A DNA stretch of 64,000 bases from Vibrio ezurae NBRC 102218 (GCF_000467185.1 NZ_BATM01000005.1:62001-126000); one strand, 5' to 3'; shown: positions 31,201-38,140, numbered from the stretch's first letter. Made by a program: numbers and translations. Notes: generated by a model not told the origin, from the letters alone.

Positions 31201-32118
31201 CCCTAACTCTGTAGAAGTGCTACCATCGGGGCCGAATAAATTGATACGCTGAGGAGTACCACCAGCTATTTTAATCTCGCTATTAGAGTATGAATTCGAG
31301 CTTGTGGGAGCAGGGAAATACGTACACATATCTGAGATTGGTGGCGTTGGCTGCGTTGGTGGTATAGCACAATGATCACTAACCCCTTCGACACTATCAC
31401 CTCTCATAATAATATCATGCGCAGTAATTACTCCACGTAGATTTGTACCTCCATCAACGGTAACACCTGCCCGACTAAAAATATCCGCATATAAGAATTG
31501 AGATTTTTTTACTGTGATACTAGGAGCTACACCTGACTCATATTCACCCCAAATAAGTACATTTTTAGAATTATCATCAGGCATCTCTGTAGTAATTTCT
31601 TCACTAGTCAGGACCGCTGAGTTTACTTTAATGAAGGTGTTCGGTTTTATTGTAAGCTTTGCGCCAGTGGTTACAGATAAGTTCTTTATTTCGTAATAAG
31701 AGCCTGTAAACTCATAACTAAGACCGTTGTAACCACTTAACTCAATCGTATCATATTTACCTGCTGGTATTTCTTTGACTGATTTGTCAAATGAAAGAAC
31801 AGGTTCACTAGAAAAAGACTGAACTGTTGGCTCAGCGATCAATAAACTATGATCTTCTACACAGAAATTGCCATCGCAATGCTTATCCCACGGCTCTGCA
31901 CTAATGCTTCCAATACCAACTCTTCCACTTTTACTTTCAGTACCAAAAATATTTGCACCTCTATTTTCAAATAGCAAAGAGGAAGTAGTACTCCAAGACT
32001 GAATTGAGTTAGGAAACACATTACATAAATCAGCTGGTCTATCTTCCCACGTTAAAGCTGAAACCTGAAAACTAACCAATACAAATAAGGCAATAAAATA
32101 AGGTGAGAATCTATTCAT
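28282..32118 (-). CDS. mshQ: MSHA biogenesis protein MshQ, large secreted tip/adhesin candidate
   Basis: A 1278-residue exported protein, last gene of the MSHA structural cluster. The signal peptide spans about residues 1-21 (cleavage near V-S-A). Two N-terminal modules follow (about 30-255 and 265-540), each opening with C-x-x-F-P and ending in a cysteine, rich in short beta strands as in right-handed helices. Beta-sandwich-like segments follow, and the C-terminal region ends with the F-G-V-F-R-G-N-D-R-I-I motif typical of MshQ/DUF6701 proteins. Its role in V. cholerae pilus assembly is not well defined; by size and PilY1-like position a tip or adhesin role is inferred. It overlaps mshP by 8 bp. 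The 5' half is markedly AT-rich. Confidence 0.88.
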   Translation of the reverse strand: MNRFSPYFIALFVLVSFQVSALTWEDRPADLCNVFPNSIQSWSTTSSLLFENRGANIFGTESKSGRVGIGSISAEPWDKHCDGNFCVEDHSLLIAEPTVQSFSSEPVLSFDKSVKEIPAGKYDTIELSGYNGLSYEFTGSYYEIKNLSVTTGAKLTIKPNTFIKVNSAVLTSEEITTEMPDDNSKNVLIWGEYESGVAPSITVKKSQFLYADIFSRAGVTVDGGTNLRGVITAHDIIMRGDSVEGVSDHCAIPPTQPTPPISDMCTYFPAPTSSNSYSNSEIKIAGGTPQRINLFGPDGSTSTELGFKDYTCNGNSCSGTQSDHSGCTYTNLPNGVITKDCSLTGQDLFPSGAPVLETFQASGTSVSVGSNTVNLGSGGERNYTAIDFENNSSGEVVFTESGVYWIGSITIPQSASNIKIRAADGVIAEVHFNDLTINTNNHVTIGDINAPSQLILLDHNSDDHSQFKINKNNVTIAANLYISTGPARGNGNSLHITANHFKFYGSLTVPEIQMNGSDNHFNLSESTCGTTTPPTTDYSLSLTPAQGIQLTCTAQQLDFQVKDSSGNNTGAYTGDIEVTATGGTNTSFNVLQGSPQGGNLYKANSNGLLSLSMDENTVSDVVVTGSLQDDPSATSVTGNYKFVAYKLGFSPNPTNIVAGKPSENVSVQPLECLNDAPVVSADYNGAKQVELSATNYIAPSSTVRPSEVIKVNGSTTPQGSMNLDFGSNSTANIQVEYAEAGSVSYTMTDEICIDDGQGSQECREYSGEHQIQSRPWTFALCEPSGANISGTSNSGSVFKRSGELFALNATPIRWVSNESTAPNVAIDVSNYCNQLDTLATKNFYADSAPAVSVNLSAVLDSPSAGELGSGLEGIPPNGLAHNTNPIAFSSLFWKEAGSLKVTADLTNQADYLFEPINPGYRSVGRFAPSQLVMLDEASDPSNVWAQWQYASNHDGFAYMSQQFPHSFKVQAQANDGTPTLNYGLFGNDFISKIDYMANTTGLATDVSLLNRVANTQTWTGADWPKTLAEDPSILSVQMDDFAFMKKVDSTVGSFIATEPDGPFNSSNSIFGLEVTTIIDDVNFSVLDMPDVSTGTNVGSAFPEQPEFRYGRMHLEDVGGNTGQTVRVPLRVEYWDDGEFKTNDKDSGSEYDATNHYCVQTIWNNQSATTNAALVSGGNHSVAQGLSDDLHAEHVPTNTANTERAQVRLWLRQGDDSPQRHETDIDCSKATSFTNQPWLQYNWRDKGDEDPSAVVTFGVFRGNDRIIFKGERALIGNEN

Positions 32119-32608
32119 CTTTAACTCCTCGAACCCAAACCGTTTGCTGACGCTCTACTTCAAAGATATTGCCATCATTACAGATAGCTCTGGATGATAT
32201 AGAGAGGTGTTTTAATTCTTCGGGGATGTTGTCCATGTCTGCAGGTATATTTGATGGTGATGTTTCACAAGAAATGGTTGGCGCACTACAAGAAACGCCG
32301 CTATTTTCAACCAGAGCAGTGGCGGCATTGACTGCGTCAGCTCCCAGCGTGCCGCAGCGAGTGGATAAGGTTGTATAGTCATCGTCTCCATCTAACGGAA
32401 ACAAATAAGTCAAAGCCCACTCATTGGCTGATTGGGCTAACATTGACGCCTGCTTACCCAATACTTCACGAGTTAATGTATCTTGGTTTGACCACGATAT
32501 TCTGGTGAGATTTAAGGTTAACATACCTAAAACTACGATAATAAAAACCGCAATGATATACACATTACCTTTTTGGGAGTTCATTGATGCTTGATTATTA
32601 CGGTACAT
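32111..32608 (-). CDS. mshP: MSHA minor pilus-associated protein MshP
   Basis: A 165-residue protein with a hydrophobic N-terminal helix (about residues 16-36) and a short extracytoplasmic part with four cysteines, resembling PilX-type minor pilins. Unlike the neighbouring pilins it lacks the G-F-T-L-x-E cleavage motif; around the helix it reads Q-K-G-N-V-Y-I-I. Whether the prepilin peptidase processes it is unclear. It overlaps mshO by 11 bp and mshQ by 8 bp; an AGGTGA ribosome site supports the ATG at 32608. Confidence 0.85.
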   Translation of the reverse strand: MYRNNQASMNSQKGNVYIIAVFIIVVLGMLTLNLTRISWSNQDTLTREVLGKQASMLAQSANEWALTYLFPLDGDDDYTTLSTRCGTLGADAVNAATALVENSGVSCSAPTISCETSPSNIPADMDNIPEELKHLSISSRAICNDGNIFEVERQQTVWVRGVKDE

Positions 32609-33392
32609 TGCTCACCTGCACATCATGTTTATATTGACTCTGCTCATCACCATTTTTAAACAATAAATCAAGGTGAACTAACCCGCCACGCTGAAGAACT
32701 GTTTGTTGGTAAATAAAATCACTGTCACTAAAGGCAAGACCTGTTGCCACTATCACTCCGATATTATGATTAATATCTGTAATAGCGGTATTGGGCTCAA
32801 TATCGCCATAATAACGCACTATTCTTCCTATTTCGTCACTGCCACTGGTACGTTCTACGCAGTAAGTCACCGTTTTATCTTGATAGATAAAATGTCGCTT
32901 GGCACTCGATTGACTGGTTAAATTCATTGCTACCGAGAAGTAGTGTCCCAAGGTTGATGTAGTGGTACTTCCTAAACCAACAGCTTGAGGGCCGGACTCA
33001 TCTAAATCTTCTATTCGACTGGGGTTTATGACTAATCGAGTGTCTGTTGAAAAGGTATGTGGATGTGAATAGTCTTCATTGCTAACCACAAACTCTACAT
33101 GTTTAGTGGATTCAACAAATTTATAGAAACCAGAATATTGGATTGGGTAAAAAATTAAGCATTTATTTAAGTCATCGCTGACTGTTTTAAAGCTATTAGG
33201 CACAGCATAACGTATTTCTCGGCTCATTTTTTCGATAGCAAAACGAGCTTGATTTTGTAATCGCTGCCTATCTACAGACTGCACATATCCTTTAGTGCCA
33301 AACTCCACAAAACCTGCAATGCCTAAAAATATAATCGCGAGAATAATGATCGTTATGATCATTTCAATAAGAGTAAAACCACGTTGTTTCAT
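32598..33392 (-). CDS. mshO: MSHA minor pilin MshO
   Basis: A 264-residue type IV prepilin-like protein with short leader M-K-Q-R-G, cleavage site before Phe, glutamate at mature position 5 (F-T-L-I-E) and the hydrophobic assembly helix to about residue 30. It resembles PilW/MshO minor pilins, which help prime pilus assembly. The ATG overlaps the mshD stop by one base (TAATG), indicating coupled translation. Confidence 0.9.
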   Translation of the reverse strand: MKQRGFTLIEMIITIIILAIIFLGIAGFVEFGTKGYVQSVDRQRLQNQARFAIEKMSREIRYAVPNSFKTVSDDLNKCLIFYPIQYSGFYKFVESTKHVEFVVSNEDYSHPHTFSTDTRLVINPSRIEDLDESGPQAVGLGSTTTSTLGHYFSVAMNLTSQSSAKRHFIYQDKTVTYCVERTSGSDEIGRIVRYYGDIEPNTAITDINHNIGVIVATGLAFSDSDFIYQQTVLQRGGLVHLDLLFKNGDEQSQYKHDVQVSNVP

Positions 33393-33991
33393 TAGTAGTT
33401 CCCTCTATATGAGATGAATTTGAAGTCCCCATATTGGCTAGCGGTAATCGTGACTGTGATTTTTTTAAATAAATCCTGACTGGCATCTCCTAAGCGAGTG
33501 TCATGGTCATATTCAACCTTCACTTCCGCTCTAAAACCTAAATAATCGCCACTGATATCACTACCAAAAATATCGGTTAATTTTCCGCCATGAGTTTTAT
33601 CAATACAGCTATTTTGCGAATCAGTGGTGGTGTACCAACAACCTATATAATCATCCACGTCATTAAATAACGCGGGCGGTTCATTGTTGTCAGGACCAAA
33701 ATCGGCACTTGCGGTACATAGGATAGGTTGAGCGGAACTATCAATATAGTCACTTTCACCACAACGATATCTTCCGCCATCATGATCACTGTGTTCATCA
33801 AAGTTTCTGGCTAAGATTTCAGTCATCAAGCTTGAGCCTAATGCCGATGCTCGCACTTCGTAAAAAGGCTTAGCTGATTGGCTGATTTGAGGAAACAGGA
33901 AACTGGTCAAGGTGATTAGAGCAATCCCCAAGATAACAATAGCGATGATGCTTTCAATAAGTGTAAAGCCAGCCTGCTTTTTAACAGCCAT
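33392..33991 (-). CDS. mshD: MSHA minor pilin MshD
   Basis: A prepilin of about 199 residues with leader ending K-K-Q-A-G, F-T-L-I-E-S and the usual hydrophobic helix; likely a PilV-type minor pilin. The frame is open to 34048, but an AGGGG ribosome site seven bases ahead of the ATG at 33991 (M-A-V-K-K-Q-A-G-F) and the short leader expected of prepilins favour that start. It overlaps the mshC 3' end by 11 bp. Several cysteines in the globular part may form disulfides. Confidence 0.88.
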   Translation of the reverse strand: MAVKKQAGFTLIESIIAIVILGIALITLTSFLFPQISQSAKPFYEVRASALGSSLMTEILARNFDEHSDHDGGRYRCGESDYIDSSAQPILCTASADFGPDNNEPPALFNDVDDYIGCWYTTTDSQNSCIDKTHGGKLTDIFGSDISGDYLGFRAEVKVEYDHDTRLGDASQDLFKKITVTITASQYGDFKFISYRGNY

Positions 33992-34478
33992 AAACATACC
34001 CCTGACTATTAATGCAGATCTCTTGCTGATCTTGAGTGCTAGCAACAAGAATATGGATAGACTGACCTGCTACTGGCGTGGTGCAACCTGAACTGCAAGT
34101 AGGGTTGCCCAATAAATCAAAATCAATGGTCATTGAAGGCGAAAAGCTCATATCTTGATTTTCTAGAACCACTACATTGCTCAGAGGTTGGGTATTGGTG
34201 GTGCAGGCTTGTTGCGAACCTAAGCATTGCCCCGTCACCACTAAGCGAAATCGTTGATGAAGTAAGCTACTATCTTCAATATTAGACTGCATTCTGCCAA
34301 GTTGAATTTGCCGAATAACAGCAATGCCTTGCTGCTGTGCGGCCTGAGCAGAAAACTGTGATACACCAATATATTTACTTGAGGCATACAAAGACAAAAT
34401 CGCAGCCACGATTATGACAATAATCAGCTCGACCAAGGTAAAACCTTTTATATTCTTTGCAATAGGCTGGTGATCCAT
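33981..34478 (-). CDS. mshC: MSHA minor pilin MshC
   Basis: A 165-residue type IV prepilin-like protein (G-F-T-L-V-E at about residues 12-17, hydrophobic helix to about 35), FimT/MshC type. Paired cysteines in the C-terminal half (two close pairs and the last residue) suggest disulfides. It begins the mshC-D-O-P-Q unit, separated from the pilin array by a terminator and preceded by its own candidate -10 box. Confidence 0.88.
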   Translation of the reverse strand: MDHQPIAKNIKGFTLVELIIVIIVAAILSLYASSKYIGVSQFSAQAAQQQGIAVIRQIQLGRMQSNIEDSSLLHQRFRLVVTGQCLGSQQACTTNTQPLSNVVVLENQDMSFSPSMTIDFDLLGNPTCSSGCTTPVAGQSIHILVASTQDQQEICINSQGYVYGC

Positions 34479-34514
34479 TGCTTGTCCCTAACCAATGAAA
34501 ACGTAAGTAATTAG

Positions 34515-34520
34515 ATTATA
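34515..34520 (-). promoter_or_regulatory. candidate -10 box for the mshCDOPQ unit
   Basis: The minus strand reads a perfect TATAAT here, 37 bp before the mshC ATG and just downstream of the terminator that ends the preceding pilin gene. The -35 is weak (TTAGCG at about 18 bp). Placement between a terminator and an ORF supports a real promoter. Confidence 0.45.
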
Positions 34521-34571
34521 TAGAATTGAATGCAATCTCGCTAAGAAATAGCATGATTGTTGGGAATAAAA

Positions 34572-34593
34572 AAGGTCAGCGATTGCTGACCTT
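34572..34593 (-). terminator. rho-independent terminator after pilin gene mshA copy 1
   Basis: A 9-bp perfect stem (34572-34580 with 34585-34593, loop GATT) followed on the minus strand by a T-run and ATTCCC. It lies 16 bp past the stop of the pilin gene. Confidence 0.92.
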
Positions 34594-34609
34594 AGTTTGA
34601 TGTTAATAA

Positions 34610-35074
34610 TTAACAGCCTGAATCAATAACGGTTATCGATGGAACAGCAACTGACGTTGCTCCTTTATAATCCACATAACAGTTTGTATTCCTGATATCT
34701 AAAGCTCCAGATACAGAGCCAGAGAAAGTAGCAAAGAGCGAAGAGTCATGGGTTCCGTAAGCCCAATCACCTTTATCATCTAGGCCTTGAACAGCACGCA
34801 CAATCCCCGTCGGATATGCCACAGGATAGCCATAAGCAATCTCTATATTACTTGCTAGAGCACTTGATACTCGAGTTTCTTTCCCTTCGATAACTGATTT
34901 ACTATAAACAATAGATGCAGCACTAGTCATTGCGCCTTTCAAGCCTTGTAAAGAAGATTTACGTGCATCAGATTGCAAGTTCAAAAAGCGAGGAGCGGCT
35001 GTTACAGCTAGAACACCTAGAATAACTATTACCACTACAAGCTCAATAAGTGTAAAACCACCTTGCCTTTTCAT
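34610..35074 (-). CDS. MshA-like major pilin, tandem copy 1 (mshC-proximal)
   Basis: Type IVa prepilin of 154 residues: leader M-K-R-Q-G-G, mature start F-T-L-I-E, hydrophobic assembly helix and a globular domain ending in a C-terminal disulfide loop (Cys132 to the last residue). The frame extends to a GTG at 35098, but the ATG at 35074 has an AAAAGG ribosome site and gives the short leader expected of MshA. The first 66 residues are nearly identical to the two other copies; the globular half differs. Which copy makes the main fibre cannot be told from sequence alone. Confidence 0.9.
   Translation of the reverse strand: MKRQGGFTLIELVVVIVILGVLAVTAAPRFLNLQSDARKSSLQGLKGAMTSAASIVYSKSVIEGKETRVSSALASNIEIAYGYPVAYPTGIVRAVQGLDDKGDWAYGTHDSSLFATFSGSVSGALDIRNTNCYVDYKGATSVAVPSITVIDSGC
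34877..35074 (-). repeat. pilin 5' coding repeat, copy 1
   Basis: The first 66 codons of this pilin gene are nearly the same, in protein and largely in DNA, as 35651-35848 and 36480-36677. Direct repeats of about 200 bp at roughly 0.8-kb intervals allow recombination between copies. Confidence 0.85.
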
Positions 35075-35342
35075 TTTGTCGCCTTTTATATAACCCACTA
35101 TACCTATTGCTAAGCATGTTAACTTGTAAGTAAATATAAATAGGCGTTATAGGTCAAATTTACGGTAGATAGCGATATTCTTTTTTATAATATATAGCGT
35201 TATGGAAGGTTATATTTGAATATATAATTCTTTGTTTACAATGCGCAGGATATGCAGTGCAATGAGTATCGAAATAATATGTCTTATATGGAATCGAACT
35301 TAGTTTCGTTAATAAATATGTTACTTAATGAGATGCATAAAA
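35075..35342 (-). other. upstream region of pilin copy 1
   Basis: A very AT-rich spacer between two pilin genes. 35104-35140 contains a segment alignable with the regions upstream of the other two pilin genes, probably the promoter. No gene seen in the rest. Confidence 0.5.
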
Positions 35343-35363
35343 AAGACCGATAAAGTCGGCCTT
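35343..35363 (-). terminator. rho-independent terminator after pilin copy 2
   Basis: An 8-bp stem on the minus strand with one G-U pair (35343-35350 with 35356-35363, 5-nt loop), followed by a run of T and AT. It lies 20 bp past the pilin stop. Confidence 0.85.
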
Positions 35364-35383
35364 CTGGAATCTAATATTCTAAG

Positions 35384-35848
35384 TTAGCAATCATTATCAA
35401 CAACAGTTGCTTTGGCTGATAAATTAGCGGCGGTACTTGTCGCCGGATCATATCGAACATAACAGCCATTGGTATCAGTAAACTGACTGGAATCTTGTCC
35501 TTTGAATGTAAAGGTCATATCTGAACTGTTTAAAAATACAAGCATCCAATCTTTCTCTAATCCGTCCACAGCTTTCATTATGCCTGTATCACTATTTGAT
35601 GGGTAACCATATACAATATCGATCCCTTCGATATCTGCTGTAGCTGAAGCTTCTTTACCTTCTATCACAGCCTTACTATAGACAATAGATGCTGCACTAG
35701 TCATCGCACCTTTTAAACCTTGTAAAGAGGACTTGCGTGCATCGGATTGTATATTTAAAAAGCGAGGAGCAGCTGTTACAGCTAGGATACCGAGAATGAC
35801 AATAACTACGACAAGTTCAATAAGCGTAAAGCCAACTTGTTTTTTCAT
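35384..35848 (-). CDS. MshA-like major pilin, tandem copy 2 (middle)
   Basis: A 154-residue type IVa prepilin with leader M-K-K-Q-V-G, F-T-L-I-E and an assembly helix almost identical to its neighbours; the globular part (from about residue 67) is distinct. The C-terminal disulfide loop runs from C-Y-V-R-Y to the last Cys. A GGGAAC-type ribosome site precedes the ATG. Own terminator downstream and a related upstream segment, so it may be transcribed singly. Compared with copies 1 and 3 it lacks the conserved S-G-S/N-x-S-G-A-x-x-I stretch before the loop, having a shorter replacement. Confidence 0.9.
   Translation of the reverse strand: MKKQVGFTLIELVVVIVILGILAVTAAPRFLNIQSDARKSSLQGLKGAMTSAASIVYSKAVIEGKEASATADIEGIDIVYGYPSNSDTGIMKAVDGLEKDWMLVFLNSSDMTFTFKGQDSSQFTDTNGCYVRYDPATSTAANLSAKATVVDNDC
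35651..35848 (-). repeat. pilin 5' coding repeat, copy 2
   Basis: Second copy of the shared 66-codon pilin 5' segment described at 34877-35074. Confidence 0.85.
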
Positions 35849-36069
35849 ATTGTTCCCTTTATATGCACAATTCTAATTATTACTAAATAGCTTAGTTTCT
35901 GAGGTGATTTAAACAAGAGATGTACTAATTTTTTACTATAAATTGACATCTTAACTACTACTATAAATCTTTGTTCTAAACCAGTAAATAATCGTCAGAT
36001 ATCATAAGTGAAGTATCATATAAGGAGTATGCTGAAGACTATAATTGTTCTATATATTAAAATAAAAAA
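35849..36069 (-). other. upstream region of pilin copy 2
   Basis: AT-rich, no gene. 35880-35917 holds the shared upstream element (minus strand CTTGTTTA near its start, TATTTAGTAA at its end) that is also found at 36714-36752 and, more diverged, at 35104-35140. Confidence 0.5.
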
Positions 36070-36100
36070 GTCTGACTTCGAAAAAGTATCGAAATCAGAC
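36070..36100 (-). terminator. rho-independent terminator after pilin copy 3
   Basis: A 12-bp stem on the minus strand with one wobble pair (36070-36081 with 36089-36100, 7-nt loop) followed by six T and ATTTT. It lies about 76 bp past the stop of the pilin gene. Confidence 0.88.
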
Positions 36101-36176
36101 CTTAAACTTCACTTAATAGAAATGTTCAATTTTAGGAAATCACTTCAAAGTGAAGCCAATTTATAAATTCTATTTA

Positions 36177-36677
36177 TTAACAGTCAGTAGCAGTTACGCT
36201 AATATCAGGAGTTGATGTTTCCGAATCAGCCTCTGTATATTGAACATAACAACCAGTATTTTTAATAGCTACTGCACCTGATGCATTGCCGGAAAATGTT
36301 GCGACTAGAGTTCCAGGAGTACTAGCGACTCCTTGAGTGTCTTCTGCATAGACCCATTCATTAGAGTCTTCTAGTCCTTGAACAACCTTAACTAGACCAT
36401 CTTTTGTTGCAGCAGGATAGCCAAAGTTAATTTCTGTCAAGTCATCCAAAGTAGGATAAGCTCCACTAACTTCTTCACGCTCTTTGCCTTCAATCGCAGC
36501 TTTACCATAAACGATAGAGCCTGCACCTGCCATTGCACCCTTCAAGCCTTGTAGAGAAGACTCACGTGCATCAGATTGTAGATTCAAAAAGCGAGGAGCA
36601 GCTGTTACAGCTAGGATACCTAGGATAACGATAACTACTACAAGCTCAATAAGTGTAAAACCGCCTTGCTTCTTCAT
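36177..36677 (-). CDS. mshA: MSHA major pilin MshA (tandem copy 3, mshB-proximal)
   Basis: A 166-residue type IVa prepilin with leader M-K-K-Q-G-G, cleavage before F-T-L-I-E, the assembly helix and a globular domain ending in a disulfide loop (C-Y-V-Q-Y to the final Cys). Of the three copies it is closest to the V. cholerae MshA pattern I recall (A-G-A-x-x-I-V-Y-G-K-A-A-I) and directly follows mshB as mshA does there, so it is the best candidate for the main subunit. It has its own upstream element and terminator. Confidence 0.93.
   Translation of the reverse strand: MKKQGGFTLIELVVVIVILGILAVTAAPRFLNLQSDARESSLQGLKGAMAGAGSIVYGKAAIEGKEREEVSGAYPTLDDLTEINFGYPAATKDGLVKVVQGLEDSNEWVYAEDTQGVASTPGTLVATFSGNASGAVAIKNTGCYVQYTEADSETSTPDISVTATDC
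36480..36677 (-). repeat. pilin 5' coding repeat, copy 3
   Basis: Third copy of the shared 66-codon pilin 5' segment described at 34877-35074. Confidence 0.85.
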
Positions 36678-37010
36678 ATTTTCTACCTTTTATGTATTTA
36701 ACATACTTGAACTGTTACTAAATATATTAACTCGTAAAATAATATAAACAAGTGATATGCATGCTTTTTTATAACATATCGACTCATTTTTTCATTTTCT
36801 AATCTCTTGTTTTCACAAGGATAATCTTAGAGCGTATAACTTTTCATCTGTTCTATGTTAAACCATAGACCAGATGACATCTTTTTCTACATGAAAGCAT
36901 GACAAAAGCGCTCTAAAAACCATTTTGATTATCAGTAGCCGCAATACACGATATCCAAGAGGTCATTGCTACTCACAGGTTAATCTTACGAAGCACTTAT
37001 GTCACTTTCA
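36678..37010 (-). other. upstream region of mshA copy 3, between mshB and the pilin array
   Basis: No gene. 36714-36752 carries the shared pilin upstream element; within it the minus strand reads TTGTTT, 16 bp, TAATAT, a plausible promoter. A 14-bp hairpin with one mismatch lies at 36844-36877 (arms begin TCATCTG and end CAGATGA). It has no T-run on the minus strand, so it does not look like an mshB terminator; it may be an operator or mRNA processing structure. Confidence 0.5.
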
Positions 37011-37589
37011 TTAATTTAAAACTACGTTAACCGCACCTTTAGACACATCATAATCAAAGTAATGTGCAGAAGTCGTTTGATTACCACTTAACTGAGTATA
37101 ACGACAGTTAACACCACTTAATTCCGCTGAATATTTGATAGTGCTATCAGTAGCCACGTCAGCTGTTGTGCCCACTTTCGGTGGGTTTTGCAGTAAGTTT
37201 TCAAATAAATCAACACACGCTGCTTCCGTCAAAGCCGTTGGTGATGCAGCTGTTGGTATAGTGTCACCTGCAAATGCGATAGGGTAACCATCACGAAGAA
37301 CGGTAGTAGTTCCATTTTCTGATGAGGTTAGTTGGAAATAGCTTCCATCATAATCAACAAAATTACTATTTTTATCAGTCGCATCGGCACGAGGACGTTG
37401 CTCAGCTTCCCACTGGGCTCGAGCTGATAATACAGCGGTAGCAAATCCGCCAGCCACACCTTCTATACTTGCTTCTTTTGCTTTGTCAGTTACGTTTAAG
37501 AATCTAGGCAATGCAGCAACAGCTAACAGACCAAGCACTACGATAACGATAACAAGTTCAACCAAAGAAAAACCGGAGTTACGTTTCAT
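37011..37589 (-). CDS. mshB: MSHA minor pilin MshB
   Basis: A 192-residue prepilin with leader M-K-R-N-S-G, F-S-L-V-E, hydrophobic helix and a longer globular domain than the MshA copies, with two cysteines. It begins the structural half of the locus; in V. cholerae mshB is also the first structural gene and has been reported to follow a promoter. It carries Asp-rich stretches in the middle. Start is the ATG at 37589. Confidence 0.9.
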   Translation of the reverse strand: MKRNSGFSLVELVIVIVVLGLLAVAALPRFLNVTDKAKEASIEGVAGGFATAVLSARAQWEAEQRPRADATDKNSNFVDYDGSYFQLTSSENGTTTVLRDGYPIAFAGDTIPTAASPTALTEAACVDLFENLLQNPPKVGTTADVATDSTIKYSAELSGVNCRYTQLSGNQTTSAHYFDYDVSKGAVNVVLN

Positions 37590-37624
37590 AAAAAATCCCT
37601 CTTGGGTACAAATTTGGATGGCAG

Positions 37625-37675
37625 ATTATATACCTATTGTTCAAATAATCTACTCATGAATGTACATAGATGTAC
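37625..37675 (-). promoter_or_regulatory. candidate promoter and operator of the msh structural operon
   Basis: The minus strand has a perfect TATAAT at 37625-37630, 35 bp before the mshB ATG. A perfect 14-bp palindrome, GTACAT-AG-ATGTAC, lies at 37662-37675, centred about 41 bp upstream of the -10 and thus near -50 relative to a start site, a usual place for an activator. No good -35 hexamer is seen, which fits activator dependence. Confidence 0.5.
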
Positions 37676-37684
37676 GAAATATCT

Positions 37685-38140
37685 TCAATGTTCCTTTTGA
37701 ATAGATAGACTTCCTCCAACCATTTTTATCACTAATACCTCTTGGTTACTAAAAGTATAGGCACATGAATACACGTTACCCGCCTGAAATAATTCGACTG
37801 ATATCGGCGAATACTCCTGCTTCGATTTTGGCAATATGATGGTCTGCCAAGCTTCGCAACTTTGTACTTCATCCAATATCGGTTTTACCCAGCCTTTATC
37901 ATTAAACGACACCGTTTTATCGTTAATCTTGGCCTGCATTGGCTTACCATGCATCTCCCAATGCTGACGCAAATGGTTAGCCCTTAAAAGTGCTTTGCTG
38001 GCAATTAACGATACTAATGTACTTTCGGCTTCTGTCCTTATTCGATGCATCGCAGTCAGCAATACTGCGATTAAAATCAGCACAACACTGCCCCAAGCGG
38101 CCAGTTGAACTAAGTTAGAATTTCGATAACTTGTTTCCAC
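37685..38140 (-). CDS. mshF: MSHA biogenesis protein MshF
   Basis: A protein of about 151 residues with one transmembrane helix near the N-terminus (about 12-30) and a short extracytoplasmic part; MshF is specific to MSHA systems and its role is not established. The frame opens at a GTG at 38173, but a GTG at 38140, 2 bp past the mshG stop with AAGGA five bases upstream, is the better start. Last gene of the assembly half of the locus. Confidence 0.8.
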   Translation of the reverse strand: METSYRNSNLVQLAAWGSVVLILIAVLLTAMHRIRTEAESTLVSLIASKALLRANHLRQHWEMHGKPMQAKINDKTVSFNDKGWVKPILDEVQSCEAWQTIILPKSKQEYSPISVELFQAGNVYSCAYTFSNQEVLVIKMVGGSLSIQKEH

